From: Zanthoxylum bungeanum
Lineage: Eukaryota > Streptophyta > Magnoliopsida > Sapindales > Rutaceae
Assembly: GCA_019454045.1 (NCBI GenBank)
Contig: SKCR01033660.1
Span: forward strand, 558,001 to 622,000
DNA: 64,000 nt
Reading direction: 5' to 3'
Each line of letters begins with the position of its first letter. The first letter of the stretch is position 1. The position numbers were made by a program, and so were the translations under genes. This document shows, piece by piece, positions 21,688 to 33,178 of this stretch. The notes under the pieces are model-generated. The model had not been told where the DNA came from. It saw only the letters and a program-made list of their open reading frames with translations, and did no database searches.

Positions 21688-24600
21688 ATGGATCCAATTA
21701 TCGCAAAGGTATTGGATAGTAGACATAAAGTTGTGCTCGGCCTAAAGAGAAAGCGAGCTGTACAGTATTTTTCTGGAGCTTCCCGCCCGGTGTTACCCCA
21801 GCGGCCCAACTTCAATTTATCAGCCCAAAAGCTTGGAAAGCGAAGGAAATTAAATGGATGCCAAAGCAAAGTTGTGAGTCGGTGTCATTTTAGAAGATCC
21901 TTGCTCAAATGTTATTCCAATTATAAAAAAACTGGTATTCCACAACGTCTCATGCACTATGAAAATGGTGAATGGACTGATTTTCCTCATCATCTTATTG
22001 CCTCAGTGAGGAAAGATCTTGAAGTAAAGAAGGCAGCTGTTGAGGTTGAGTTAGATGGTCATAGTTTTGTGCTTGATTTTTTGCATATGATTAGATTGGA
22101 CTTGAAAACAGGTGCACAGCAACCAATAGCTTGGATTGATGAGGCAGGTTCTTGCTTCTTTCCAGAGATTTACACTGATGGTGATGAATTGCATGAATGT
22201 GGGAAAGATCATGAACCAACAGTGAGGGAGGCCTATGGACCTGGACCCCATGAGATCAAGTTGCAGCTTGAAATTGACATTGCTGGAGTGGATCAGTCCA
22301 AGTTGAAGGAATGTAGCGGGGAATCAAATGCTTTTATTAAGCAGATTCAAATTGCCCCAAAACCTGCTAGCAACAAATATGTTGGGGAAGTTGCTGATAG
22401 TAGCAATCGGAAACCAGATGCAAAATTGGATGAAGCTTCTGGGCAGAATCAAAATATGAAGACCGGCTTAGTAAACAAGACTGGATTTGTTGATGACAAG
22501 TTGGATTCTGATTCTGTTCAGAGTATTTTTCTCATGGGTATGAGCTCTTTTGCTGGTGTAGACATAGTTGATATCCAACGTTGTTCCAGTGCTTCCATGC
22601 TAGCTAGATTTGAGATTTTCCAGAAGCAGCTTGAAATTATGAAAAAGTATCGCAGTGATGCAAATGTTCGATATGCATGGCTAGCTACTTCAAAAGGAGC
22701 ACTATCTACAATCATGATGTATGGGCTTGGGCATTGTGGAGCACCCACAACTAAGTCCACATATGGCATTGGTGTTCATCTTGCTGCTGCAAGCTGCCCT
22801 GATACCAGGTTCAACTCTTCTTTCCTATTTCATATATTTGTGGACTTCTGCATGTGTCATTTTTTGTTTAATCAACTCATTTATGTGAATTTTGCATGTG
22901 TTTCTGACTGGTGTGGTCTGTCTAGAGTAAGTGGTTGAGATGTTAGTTATGACAAGGTCAAGACTAAAGATCTTACTTATTAGGAATATTCTCAGGTACT
23001 AGTGATAGATGGTAAAGTTGTTTTATGACATTTATAGTTGTATAAATCATACATGTTCGTATTAATCTAATTATTCATGGCTGACGATTATTTTGGTAGA
23101 TCCAGTGAATCAAATTTATCATTAAGTATATTGAATTCCTGCAATTTATGTTCTCGCCGGTTGCCAAGTAATGGTATCATTCAGAAGAGGTTTTGAAGTT
23201 TATGTTTCTCTGCCTATTCTCTTTTAGAAGTGCTGGGGAAAATTTGATATGTTCCTTATTTGTGACTTGTACTGTTTTTCTGCTGTTTATATTGTCCTGT
23301 TAGATATAACTTTCGATTTGTGTTACAGTGCAAGTTTTTGTGATGTTGACGAAAATGGAGTCCGACATGTTGTATTTTGTCGTGTAATAATGGGAAATAT
23401 GGAGCCTTTACTCCTTGGAACGAAACAATTTCATCCCAGTAGCGAAGATTTTGATAGCGGAGTGGATGATCTTCAAAATCCAAGACATTACATTGTCTGG
23501 AATATGAATATGAATACCCATATTTTTCCAGAATTTGTTGTTAGTTTCAAGGTCTCTTCCAATGCTGAAGGTGATATGTTACTCCTACAGAGGTTTTTGT
23601 TCATTTTTCTTTTTGTTTCTGAACATGGAATCTGAATTTCCATACTATTACATTAATGAATGCCTACAATTGATCATACCGTGGATAATACATGAAAAAT
23701 AAATTTCAACAGCTGCAAACCGTAAAATCAATTCCAACCTCCATTTTATGTGCTTGTCTTCGACAGCTACTGTTAAATGTTATTATTTTATGATGTGTTC
23801 TAAAACGCGCTGCCTAGGCGCCGTATTCTCGCTCGATGGCCTTGGGCCGCCGCTTGGGGCCAGGCGGTGCTGTGCATTTTGTGGCATTTCCGGTACCCAA
23901 ATCCGCCGTTCACCGCCATGCGCCGCTTTTGAATTCCTAACCTTAACGGCACCATTTTTGACAACTTAACCTTAACCGCCCCAATTTCCAAGACATAAAC
24001 CCTAATTTTTGAAAGAAGAAAAAACCCTAATTTATTCAATTCTTCTTGTTTTGTCATTAAATTTACCATCAAAACCCTTCCCTATCACTCAAACAACATT
24101 TTCCTAGAATCGATTTGACCAGATTCCACCAAAATCGAAAATCTCCAAGTTGACCTAAAATCCTAATTTCGAATTCTCTGTCAGCTGAAGAATATTCCTC
24201 GGCCCCTCCTAGTGCCTAGGGCACCGCCCGACTAGTTCCTATGCGTTTTAGAATACTGATTTTATGAAGCACTCCTGATTCATGATTTTTAGTGATGTTT
24301 CCTACTATTGGGCTGCTGGCTTCAAGAGATCAATCAGCACTATGTATTGACTCAATAATTTAGTTGGCTGTCTACTGTTGATGCTGTATGATATCAGGAT
24401 TTTTCTTTTAAAAACAATTTAGTACTTGAGCACTAGCACTTGATGTTTCTACAGGGCATCTGATTGGAAGTGAGAGCCAGCATGCTGTGTCAGCGCTAAC
24501 TACTTCGTCGCAAGGGCTTCAGGGTCATTTGCGTTTAGAATCCTCTGCTGATATTGTGAGTTTCCCAAATATGTTAATTAAGCTTTTTTTTTCTCTAAAG

Positions 24601-27532
24601 ACCCCCAATATGCACAATTTCTTAGTTAGGAAAACTTATTATTTAGTGTTTGATGACATTGTACTGCTGCATTAACTACTAACTTTCTATTATCTTTTAG
24701 GGTGATGTTAGTCATCCAGTTTCAGATTCTGGGGGTTCTCCGGGAAAGGCTCCCAGTGCAAGCTCAAGCACTCCAAGGGCTCCCAAATCCCCTTGGATGC
24801 CTTTTCCTATGTTGTTTGCTGCTATATCAAATAAAGTGCCTCGTAAAGTCATGGAACAAATTTCCAACCAGTACGAGTTATTCAGGGTATGTTCAGTAAA
24901 ATCTTTTGTTATCAGTTTTCAGCTTCCATTGAACTATTTCTAATTCTTCTATCTCTTTCCTCTCCACTTTTTTGGTATTTTATCAGGTGAAGAAGGTAAA
25001 TCGAGATGATTTTGTCAAAAAGTTGAGATTGATAGTTGGAGATGATTTGTTGAGGTCTACAATAACAGCTCTTCAGTGCAAGGTATTATTAATAATGCTG
25101 CTATTTTTGTGGCTTGCAAATTCTTTTGATTGGCCCTGACTTCTATATTTAAAATTATCTGTTAATGGCTCCTCAATCTTCTAGAGGCTCTTTATGAACT
25201 TGTATATTTAATAACATTAGAGGCATTGGTCGTAATCTGAATGAATTACAATTCCCTATAAGCAAACCTTTAAGTTTCTTTGACCCTTATGACTTCACTG
25301 CTCATTTGCATGGATGAAGCTGTGACTAGATATTTGCTCGTCAATCGCAAGTGTATAGTAAAACTTGGATGTCATTCCCGATCGTGACGGTCCAGTATGC
25401 AGTGCGAGGCGGTCCACCCGTATGAGGCGAGGCAAGCAGCCTCAATCCGAACATGAAAAAAACTAAAAGCATCAAAATAAATTATCCACAATAAATCCAT
25501 ATCAATTAATATATAAAATCATCCAAAAAAACTAGACAAAATGAAACAGACAAAATATGTTCATGGAGTAAACTGACTAATAATCTCTAAGTAGACTATC
25601 GTTTGTGTCTAATAGCCAGTGTTATTAAAGGCGCAAGGCGCACCGAGGCGCAAAAGGTCCTGGAGCCTAGGCGCGCGCCTGAGGAATGTGAGGCGCATAT
25701 TTGTATATATAATTTTTCAATTAGAAAGAGGAACATTTATATTCTTCTAATCATTTTGTTTTGAGTATTTTTTAATATTTTGACCAAATTATGACAAAAC
25801 ATTTATAAATTATTGCACTCAATTAAATTTATATACATCACTATTTTCATAACTAAGTTGCTATTATAAATAAGATATTAAAATTTACTTATATTGTCTT
25901 ATGTACAATTTTATTATTGACTAGTTTAATCTTTTGGTTAAAATTATGTTCCCAAAAAATTATAAATGTATGATCTATTTAATTATTATGGCAAACATTT
26001 ATATTTTACAAAATATAAAATTTTCTTATAATTTTAAACAATCCCATCAAATTATCTAAGAGTAGTGTCAAAAGTAAATAAATTAAGTTAAATTATGAGA
26101 TTTATTGTTATTATTTTTTTTTTTAACTCTCTATGTTGGAAAAAAACCAAAAAAAGTACAAAAAAGAGCTTTAATCAACGAAATTGGGTCAAAAACAAAG
26201 ATTTTTGGCATTATGCGCCTAAGGCGCGCCTCATTCATTGGCATCAGGCGCGCGCCTCATCGCCTAGGCGCGCGCCTGATGCACGTCGCCTCGCCTGGAT
26301 ACCCTCTAGGCGCAATGGCTAGCTCCTCTACCTAGGCGCGCCTCAGGCGCGCCTTTGATAACACTGCTAATAGCATAAAATGTGTATTTGAAGCGTCATC
26401 CTCCAAAGTGTTATAATCATATATAATTTGTATCATAAATAAATTTAAAGATAATAATTATTTTGTTATTTTCGACAAAGCATCGGGGTCCTACCCTATC
26501 AATGCAGTTAACGACACTGCCAGTTTGAATTTCAAAATTAGAAATTTTGTTTTTGATAGCTTTTTAGTCTATAAAGGCGCTCAATTCGGGATTCTTTGTC
26601 CCGATTTTCAGCTCCCTTATATAATATTTTTATTTTAAAAAAATAATAATAATTTTAGGGCTTTCGGTTGAGGGGTCCGCCTCATGCCGCCTCGACTCGA
26701 GGCGGACCGCCTCAAGCCTTTGAGGCGGGCATGTTGAAAATTCGACCTGAGGCGATGGCCGCGAGGCGGCGCCTCAAGGCGCGCCTCAGATGGAGTTTTC
26801 AAACTATGTGACCGACTTGACATATACGTCTCTTCTGGAGCAGCCATTGATGTTATTGAGTATCAACATTGATTGCTATGGTGGGAATATGATGGGCATT
26901 AACGATGCTGTTCATTCTAGAAGTGGTTTGTCTGGTGGATGTAGGTATTCTAATATATCTAGTGAGGCAAGAGTACCACTTCCTGACCAGTTTTGATTGT
27001 TTTTTCTCGTCCTGTGGCTCTTGCAAATCAATTTTTGTGTTTCGCAAGTTGTGGAAGGCAGTAATTTGGAGACTTTTGTGTTGCTGTGCAAGAATATTAA
27101 TGGAAGAAACTGGATTTTATACCAATAATTTTGCACAATGTGCAACTAGGGCTGTTTGTTCTCTGGACCAACTCTTACTACCGTATGCTTATGCCCTCAT
27201 ATCTGGTTGCTGTCTATTGTTTGACATCTATTATTTTGTACCTGAGGGGTATACTGCAGGAGGGAAAACGTTCAACTGGATTGCTCTCTTCATGTTTCCT
27301 TCGCCTCTTTACCGGACAGCTTTCTGCTGAAAAGTGTTGAACACACATTCAACATCATAGTTTGGACTTGAAAGAATCTACTGCTTGGGGATTCTGGTAA
27401 ATTCCATTTCCTAATACAAATCTTACCGTTCATTTGCAGATACCATCGAAGCGTGAAATGGAAGTGGCGAAGCTGGATATGGAAGGATCACCTGAACTCC
27501 AATTGACCTTGGGACCATCTGTTTGTATATGA
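21688..27532 (+). CDS. RCD1: RCD1/SRO1-type protein: WWE, PARP-like and RST domains
   Basis: RCD1 is a plant nuclear hub that binds transcription factors and modulates oxidative-stress and hormone responses. Six coding exons join with clean GT/AG borders: 21688-22808, 23329-23570, 24455-24555, 24701-24886, 24987-25082 and 27440-27532 (stop TGA 27530-27532). The product is 612 residues, close to the Arabidopsis protein. Residues about 19-23 (LKRKR) and 50-54 (GKRRK) suggest nuclear signals. A WWE domain covers about 75-150 ([21 protein letters not shown]). The PARP-like domain covers about 275-455 ([42 protein letters not shown]). The usual H-Y-E catalytic triad is not present; Leu near 332 and His near 364 fit the inactive-type RCD1 arrangement. 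The C-terminal RST domain is at about 510-582 ([33 protein letters not shown]). The start ATG has an upstream splice acceptor 27 bases away. Introns 2 and 5 contain MITEs. It could be the paralogue SRO1, since both share this layout. Confidence 0.96.
23793..24258 (+). mobile_element. hAT-type MITE in RCD1 intron 2
   Basis: Termini TGTTCTAAAACGCGC (left) and GCGTTTTAGAATACTG (right) are inverted, and the flanks carry a perfect ATTTTATG duplication (23785-23792 and 24259-24266). The left terminal bases look mutated from CAG to ATG. Ends contain GCCTAGGCGCCG and GGCACCGCCC motifs. There is no coding capacity. It makes up about half of intron 2. Confidence 0.82.
25393..26808 (-). mobile_element. 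Family B hAT-type MITE in RCD1 intron 5, inverted and split
   Basis: Reverse-complemented, both arms match the element at 19309-20088 clearly. The right end is GAGTTTTCAAACTATG at 26793-26808, and the AT-rich middle (26455-26640) shares the CCTATCAATGCAGTTAACG core. The left terminus near 25378-25393 is eroded and I could not confirm a target duplication. A second element (25617-26366) is inserted in its middle. Confidence 0.75.
25617..26366 (+). mobile_element. hAT-type MITE nested in the family B MITE
   Basis: Termini CAGTGTTATTAAAGGCGC and GCGCCTTTGATAACACTG are well-matched inverted repeats, with a perfect CTAATAGC duplication (25609-25616 and 26367-26374). Ends carry many GGCGCGCC and CCTAGGCGCG motifs and the middle is AT-rich. 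Because it splits the outer element, it is the younger of the two. Confidence 0.9.
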
Positions 27533-29188
27533 TGTGCTGTTTGTGAGGTCTCGTTGCTGCTGCTTTAGAAATGTGCCGACATGAAGTTGTGAATATTTGT
27601 AACTGGTATGTTCTGGTTAAGGATCAAATTTAGCTATATTTGGATTTGTAGTTGTTTTGACATTATTTTTGTTTGTTAAGAGTAAATCTATCTGACTTGT
27701 TGAACTGAAAACTGTGTATTTACGGCGATTGGCATGGAGGAAACATTGCTTGACTACCCTAAATATCCATTTTATCATAACTTTTTACTGTTTTGATCCT
27801 CAGTTTTTTGTGGGCATAATCAGCAAATCATTTCATTTCTACTGAAATATGACCAATTAGAAAAATGAGACATCTTTGGATTGACTAGGAATATGCAGTG
27901 AGTCACTGGAAAGATTCTGATGCTCCAAATAAAGTAAGTCTTCTCTCAGTAGGTGAGATCGGTTACATAGATTTTTTTTCGGAATCTCTATCCCTAAGTA
28001 TCTATTTATGTTTTATGTCCTTGGCAATTTAAGTTTTTCAATCTTTTTTAGATATATGTTTAATGATTTTTCTCATCGAAACATATAAGGAAATCTTATA
28101 TACTCTTTTTTTCCGAGAAGCGAGTAGAGTTATTTTCAACCTCTTAGGTCATGGATTTCCATATTCAAAAGATTGGATTCATCAGTTTTCTAAATTATCC
28201 TTGTATAGTTTTACATCAGCTAATATTATTGGACTAAATATTTTATTATCATTTTTCTAAAAAGAATAAAATACATTATGAATTTGACATCGGAGTTGGA
28301 GACTTTTAGTGCAGCCACCGGCAATAACATGAAATTAGTTTTACATTGTGGTAACTGGTATGAGCACAGAGTTTTTTTGGAGTGACCATCCTCTTGACAA
28401 TGCTTGTGAATGGGTCAGTCAAAATTTATATGGATTCTTCCGATAGAACAATTTTAAAAAATATAACTAGCAAGTAATGTCTAGGAGCGACCTTGAATTC
28501 TCAGAGACCTTTCCTAAAAGTATATGGTCTTTGGAACCCTTAATTTTGGGGCCCCGATCGACACTTGTATGGGCTGTCCTCCAAAACCATCCCTAGTAAT
28601 GTCCTAAAGTAAAAGTTTTACACCAAAAAAGGAAAATCATTAAATTGTTATGTATTAACACTTGGATTGTTGAAAATCCATTTTTATTATCACAAATCAT
28701 TCTTTAGCATCCTCACTTTATTCTTGTGAAAGTATATTTCCATTGTTTGAGAGTGAATTTCCGTACTTTACCTCAATTTTAACAAATCGAAAATTCAATA
28801 AAATATTATTCATCATTCACAAAATAAGAAAAATCATATCCAACATTTGAGGGTTGATTATAAAAACATACAAAATAATTTTGCCCGTCAAGAATTTGAA
28901 ACTCAAATCCGACATGATTATTAATGATGTTAACACAGCCAACTCATTCATTAAAAATATCTATTTAGGATGGGTCAATTATGTCAACGGTGAATAGTGA
29001 TTGGTGGTCCACATGTGAATGTCCACTTCACCTACTTGTCCCACATCATTAATAAAATGTTCCCCATATGTCCACATCATCCCATCACCGTACATTAAAA
29101 GCCAGTCATCATGATGAATGATTCATATCAAACTTCTACATTGAAAAAAAAAAAAAAAAAAAAAAAGGTACTCGGTATCACTGTCCTC
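27533..29188 (+). other. RCD1 3' UTR and downstream spacer
   Basis: The 3' UTR begins after the stop at 27532. No single polyadenylation signal stands out. From about 27.8 kb onward the sequence is AT-rich spacer. A 65-residue ORF at 28063-28260 has no recognisable motif and I do not treat it as a gene. Confidence 0.4.
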
Positions 29189-29196
29189 CCCTCCCC

Positions 29197-29591
29197 GAGG
29201 CTGGCAAAAAGACCGGACCGGGTCGTCCGGGTTCATGAACAAAAAAAAAAAAATAAAAAAATGAAAATTTGAACTTGTGTTGTATTGAAACTTGAACTTC
29301 AAACTTAAGTATTTTTATGTGTTTTGTAATTTTCAATTCAAATTTATCAAATTTCTAATGTATCCAAACTTATTGTGATATTGTTATTTGTTAATACATA
29401 ATAGAGTTGAAAAAAAAGAAAGAAAAAAAAAACAGTGGAATTGCGGTACTCGGGTCCGGTTCCCGGTATACCCGGGTCCATCCCGGATAGACCCGAGTCC
29501 GGACCCGGAAGCGTTTTTCCGAGTCCATCGAAATAATTGCGGATCCGAGTCCATACGGACCCGGGTCCGGATCCGGAAATTGCCATCCTTA
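29197..29591. mobile_element. hAT-type MITE with GGACCCGG subterminal motifs
   Basis: The left end GAGGCTGGCAAAA and right end TTGCCATCCTTA are degenerate inverted termini of the TAGGGGTGGCA kind. They are flanked by a perfect CCCTCCCC duplication (29189-29196 and 29592-29599). Subterminal motifs include GACCGGACCGGGTC, GGGTCCGG and GACCCGAGTCCGG. The centre is AT-rich. Confidence 0.75.
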
Positions 29592-29599
29592 CCCTCCCC

Positions 29600-30889
29600 C
29601 AATATATTTCATTCACCATATGAAAGATACCCATGCATCATCAACGTTTTGTTTCAGCTTTCAAATAGAGGAAAATTTTTATTTTGCAAAAAGCATCATC
29701 ATGTCAATTATTGGATTATTTAATAATATTTTATTACGTATTCTAAAATAGTAATAAATACTAGTTATTGTTAATGGTCGATTTTCGTTAAGAAAAATAA
29801 TAAGATCTTTTCTAAATAAGTTATCATTGAACACGTGAATTTGTATTTGGTGAATAAACTGTATGAAATAAAAAAATAAAAAAATGAGCAAAAATTAAAA
29901 TAAAATTTTATGTGGCTCAGCACTAGGCATACATTCACGGGAGAGAATGAGAGAAATTTCCATTATATCAAAAAGACTTACAATGTGCTCTCTTTTATGT
30001 ATGAGCAACCAAGATTGTAAATAAGAATGAGACGATTAATGAGAGATCTCAATTATAGTGTCTAGGCTACCATTTTACAGATGTAGGTTGCATTATTCTA
30101 ATTGTATTTATATATTGTAATTTAGGTATTAGGATTCTCCCTCTTACTATGATATTTAACTTGTTGCCTTATTTGAGTCAATTTAGTACTTCTCTTTCCT
30201 ATTTGGACTCTGACATTGGTCTTCGGGGCTCGGGTGAACTCATGCCTTAGTCTCTGAAATGAGCCTTTAATCGTCGGGTCGGGATCTTCTGAATATGTTA
30301 TCGAGAAAATTTCTAACTAGGTCATCAGGCAAGCTTCTGACTAAGTCCTTGGACAAGCTTCTGATTAGGTCATAAGATCGATTTCCGAGTCAGTATGCTC
30401 ATAAGCTCCACATTTTCAAGAAAATTTCATAGAGTATATCCTTCCTTGACCTGACTTTGTAGGGATTTGAGTTTAATTGGCCAAGGCCTAATCATGTCTA
30501 TCTGATGGGTTGGGTGTTGGGCTAGTACGAAAATCCACCACCAGTAGTCATATATAATATAATTAACTCCACATATTATATACTTATTGGTTGGTGATAT
30601 AATATGATTTATATAATGATAGTACTAAAAAATTACTCCAATTAGATGTGGAGAGTTTGAATGATTACTATTATCAAACGGTCTGAGTATTTTTCGACCA
30701 AGATCGAAAATTAGTGCAAGTAAAAACGGGATCTACCTATACTCATAAATATTTACAAGGTTGAAACTTTGAATCTACAATCTCCTCAACTATAGTCAGT
30801 AACATTGCCTCAATTGAAAATTCTATATAATGTTGTTGATGGATGATTTTCGTCTCAGTGACAGTTTCAAGATAATTCTCCCGAGACAA
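29600..30889. other. AT-rich spacer
   Basis: I see no gene, and no repeat that could be assigned to a family. A few short local repeats, such as the AGGTCAT..AAGCTTCTGA variants at about 30310-30375, suggest decayed repetitive DNA. Confidence 0.3.
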
Positions 30890-31215
30890 TCCTCATTCAA
30901 CCTTGAATTTGTTTAGTTATGAGGGACCAAAAGCAAATGTGGCAAAAGACAAGAAAAACACAAAGATCGACAAAGAGTATTTAACGTGGTTCGACGGAGC
31001 AAGTCCAGCCTACGTCCACGGGCACAAAGTGTGGTGTTGCTTTTTATCGCCAAAACGAGCTCAACCGACCTGTTTATGGACGGAACTGAAGAAAACCGAG
31101 CTGTTTATTTCTGGTGTTTTTACAAGTATTGCTCATTCTTTCGTTACAAAAATAGATGCCCTCCCTTTCAAATGAAACTAACTCCCCTTTATATACTAAA
31201 GGATTACAATACTAT
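30890..31215. mobile_element. Left part of an older LTR-like sequence split by the Athila-like element
   Basis: AACGTGGTTCGAC ... GCCTACGTCCACGGGC at about 30980-31022 is a motif often met in plant LTR retrotransposons. The sequence stops at the ACTAT duplication and resumes after 39052. The assignment to an LTR is inference from the motif and the promoter-like composition. Confidence 0.35.
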
Positions 31216-32747
31216 TGTTGTGATATTTTATATTGTACTGCATGTGTACGGTGTTAAGTTTTAGTATAAATATGAGTGAAAAATGTCGAACCCACAAGGA
31301 TTGCGTTAACTCGCACTAAGTACTACAATTGATAATCCTAACTTTATTTAGAAAACAAATAATAAAGATTTTAATAAATAAATATAAAAATAATTATATA
31401 TGAGGAACTAATACGATAGAGATTCTGGATCCTGATTTCACCTAACTGTCTCCTATGTATTTGTTATGCCAATTAATCATTGTTCAGTTATATTGTTTAT
31501 AAGTCAATATTTCTAAAATATCCACTCCCTCTCTCGACTGCCGAGTGAAAATATCATCAACTATAGACTTCGATATCTCTATAAAAATCTAATGGTTAAC
31601 AACTCATTACGCTTTGTGATTCTATGTTAACGACTTCAAAGGAATACAGATTCTCTCGAACTCTATAAAATCTTAGGTTATATTCTATAGATCTATTCAA
31701 AATCTCATATCTCGAGTGATAGATTCTAAACATTTATCATCATAGTGGCCAGCAAACACAAAGCATTAAACTGAAAAGAATATAAATAAGCTGAATAAAA
31801 TTTCATCACAAAATAGACAATAAATTACAAGGTTCAAGCATCAGTTACATCATTCTCCAGAATTAAGGAGTTAGTTATGGCTAAAGATAAAAACAATGAT
31901 AAACAAGTTATGAATCTAATGGAAATCATTAGAGTTCTAAGAAAGAAATAAGAATATAAAACACGAATTGAATCTATTCCTCCTCGGACGTCACCGCTTT
32001 TGTCTCCTCTTGTTGCTTTTCAATCCTCCTCCTTGGATCTCTAAAAATAAGTGTTTTGGTATTTTGTGCTGTGTATTAGCCTCCTTTTTAGTCTTGGACG
32101 AACTAATATATTTATAATAGAGACTTGGGTCATTAAGCATCTTATAAAACCCTAAAATTCACATTCCTGCACACGCGTGGCTTTTCCCCGCAGCGCCGCG
32201 GCCTTGGTCAATTGGCGTCGCGGTGCTCTTCTCTCAATAAATTATATGGAGTGTTGTGGCTTGCAGGCGCCGCGACCCTTCAACTCACGCCGCAACCCTT
32301 ATTTTGTTTCTTTCTGTGCTTTATTTAAATGACAAGATAATTTTTCCCTATGGCCCACATTATGTTCCCTTTTAACTATAGTCAGCAATTGTGGCCCTTT
32401 GCTTTGACTCTTCTCTCGGCCCCACCTTTTTCCTTTTTAACTTGTTTCTTTCACACAACAGCCTTGTTCTGGTCAGAGTCTTAATCTTTTTTTCCCTTTT
32501 AATTCACACCGCTTTCTTCTACTTGCATTGTTTTATTCTTTCCAAAACAAGCTAGGGCCCCACGTGTTTCTTCTTCAATTTGCATCCGAAAGTTCCCAAA
32601 ACATTCGTATTTATTCCATTTTTGATGTTCTAATGCTTCCTACAATTAAAACATGAAATAAACTATAAATGACATTAAATTACTCAAAACATAATAAAAT
32701 AATAGGCTAAAGATGTCAGAATAAGTGGGTATAAACCACACTTATCA
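31216..32747 (-). repeat. 3' LTR (element orientation) of the Athila-like element
   Basis: It pairs with 37518-39052. The TATA-like stretch near 32107-32119 reads TATTATAAATATA on the minus strand. A GC-rich patch near 32170-32285 holds GCGCCGCGGCC and GGCGTCGCGG. Confidence 0.92.
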
Positions 32748-32749
32748 AA

Positions 32750-33178
32750 CACCCTCAAACTTAAGGTTATCTAGTCCCGAGCAAAAGATAAAAATAAAAA
32801 CTAAATTCAAATTAATAATTAAAAATTACAAAATTAACTAAGCCACTTTCGTAGGGATCACAATTGCATTTAGCGTATGCAACAAGCCTTTAAACCCCTA
32901 GGCGGCCCTAGTGGACGAGTTATAGTCTCATGAGGGCTTACAGCGACGATACCCACAAACGTCGTTCACACACAATCACGTAAGAATATAAAAATAACAA
33001 AAGCATAGTCTCAATAGTTACACATAAAATTATCCTCAAAGAAAGCTTATAGATGAAATTAGAGAACCGTCAAAGTACGCAATGCGACTCAAATCCAAAT
33101 TCTTGAGTAAATCATCTAAGCTAGACTCACAGTGTGTGTGTGTGTGAAGATTCATTCACAGCTTAATTCCTAAGTAAG
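32750..33178 (-). other. 3' internal segment shared by both Athila-like families
   Basis: Reverse-complemented, this contains AAACCCCTAGG-like and GGATCACAATTGCATTTAGC stretches that match 3985-4090 of the first element closely. They probably represent conserved cis-acting sequence near the polypurine tract. Confidence 0.65.

Noticed and set aside
22809..22938. Extension of the RCD1 first exon to a stop at 22936-22938
   Set aside because: Homology stops at the GT donor at 22809; the added residues are intron read-through.
28063..28260. 65-residue ORF after RCD1
   Set aside because: No motif, low-complexity surroundings, and length expected by chance.
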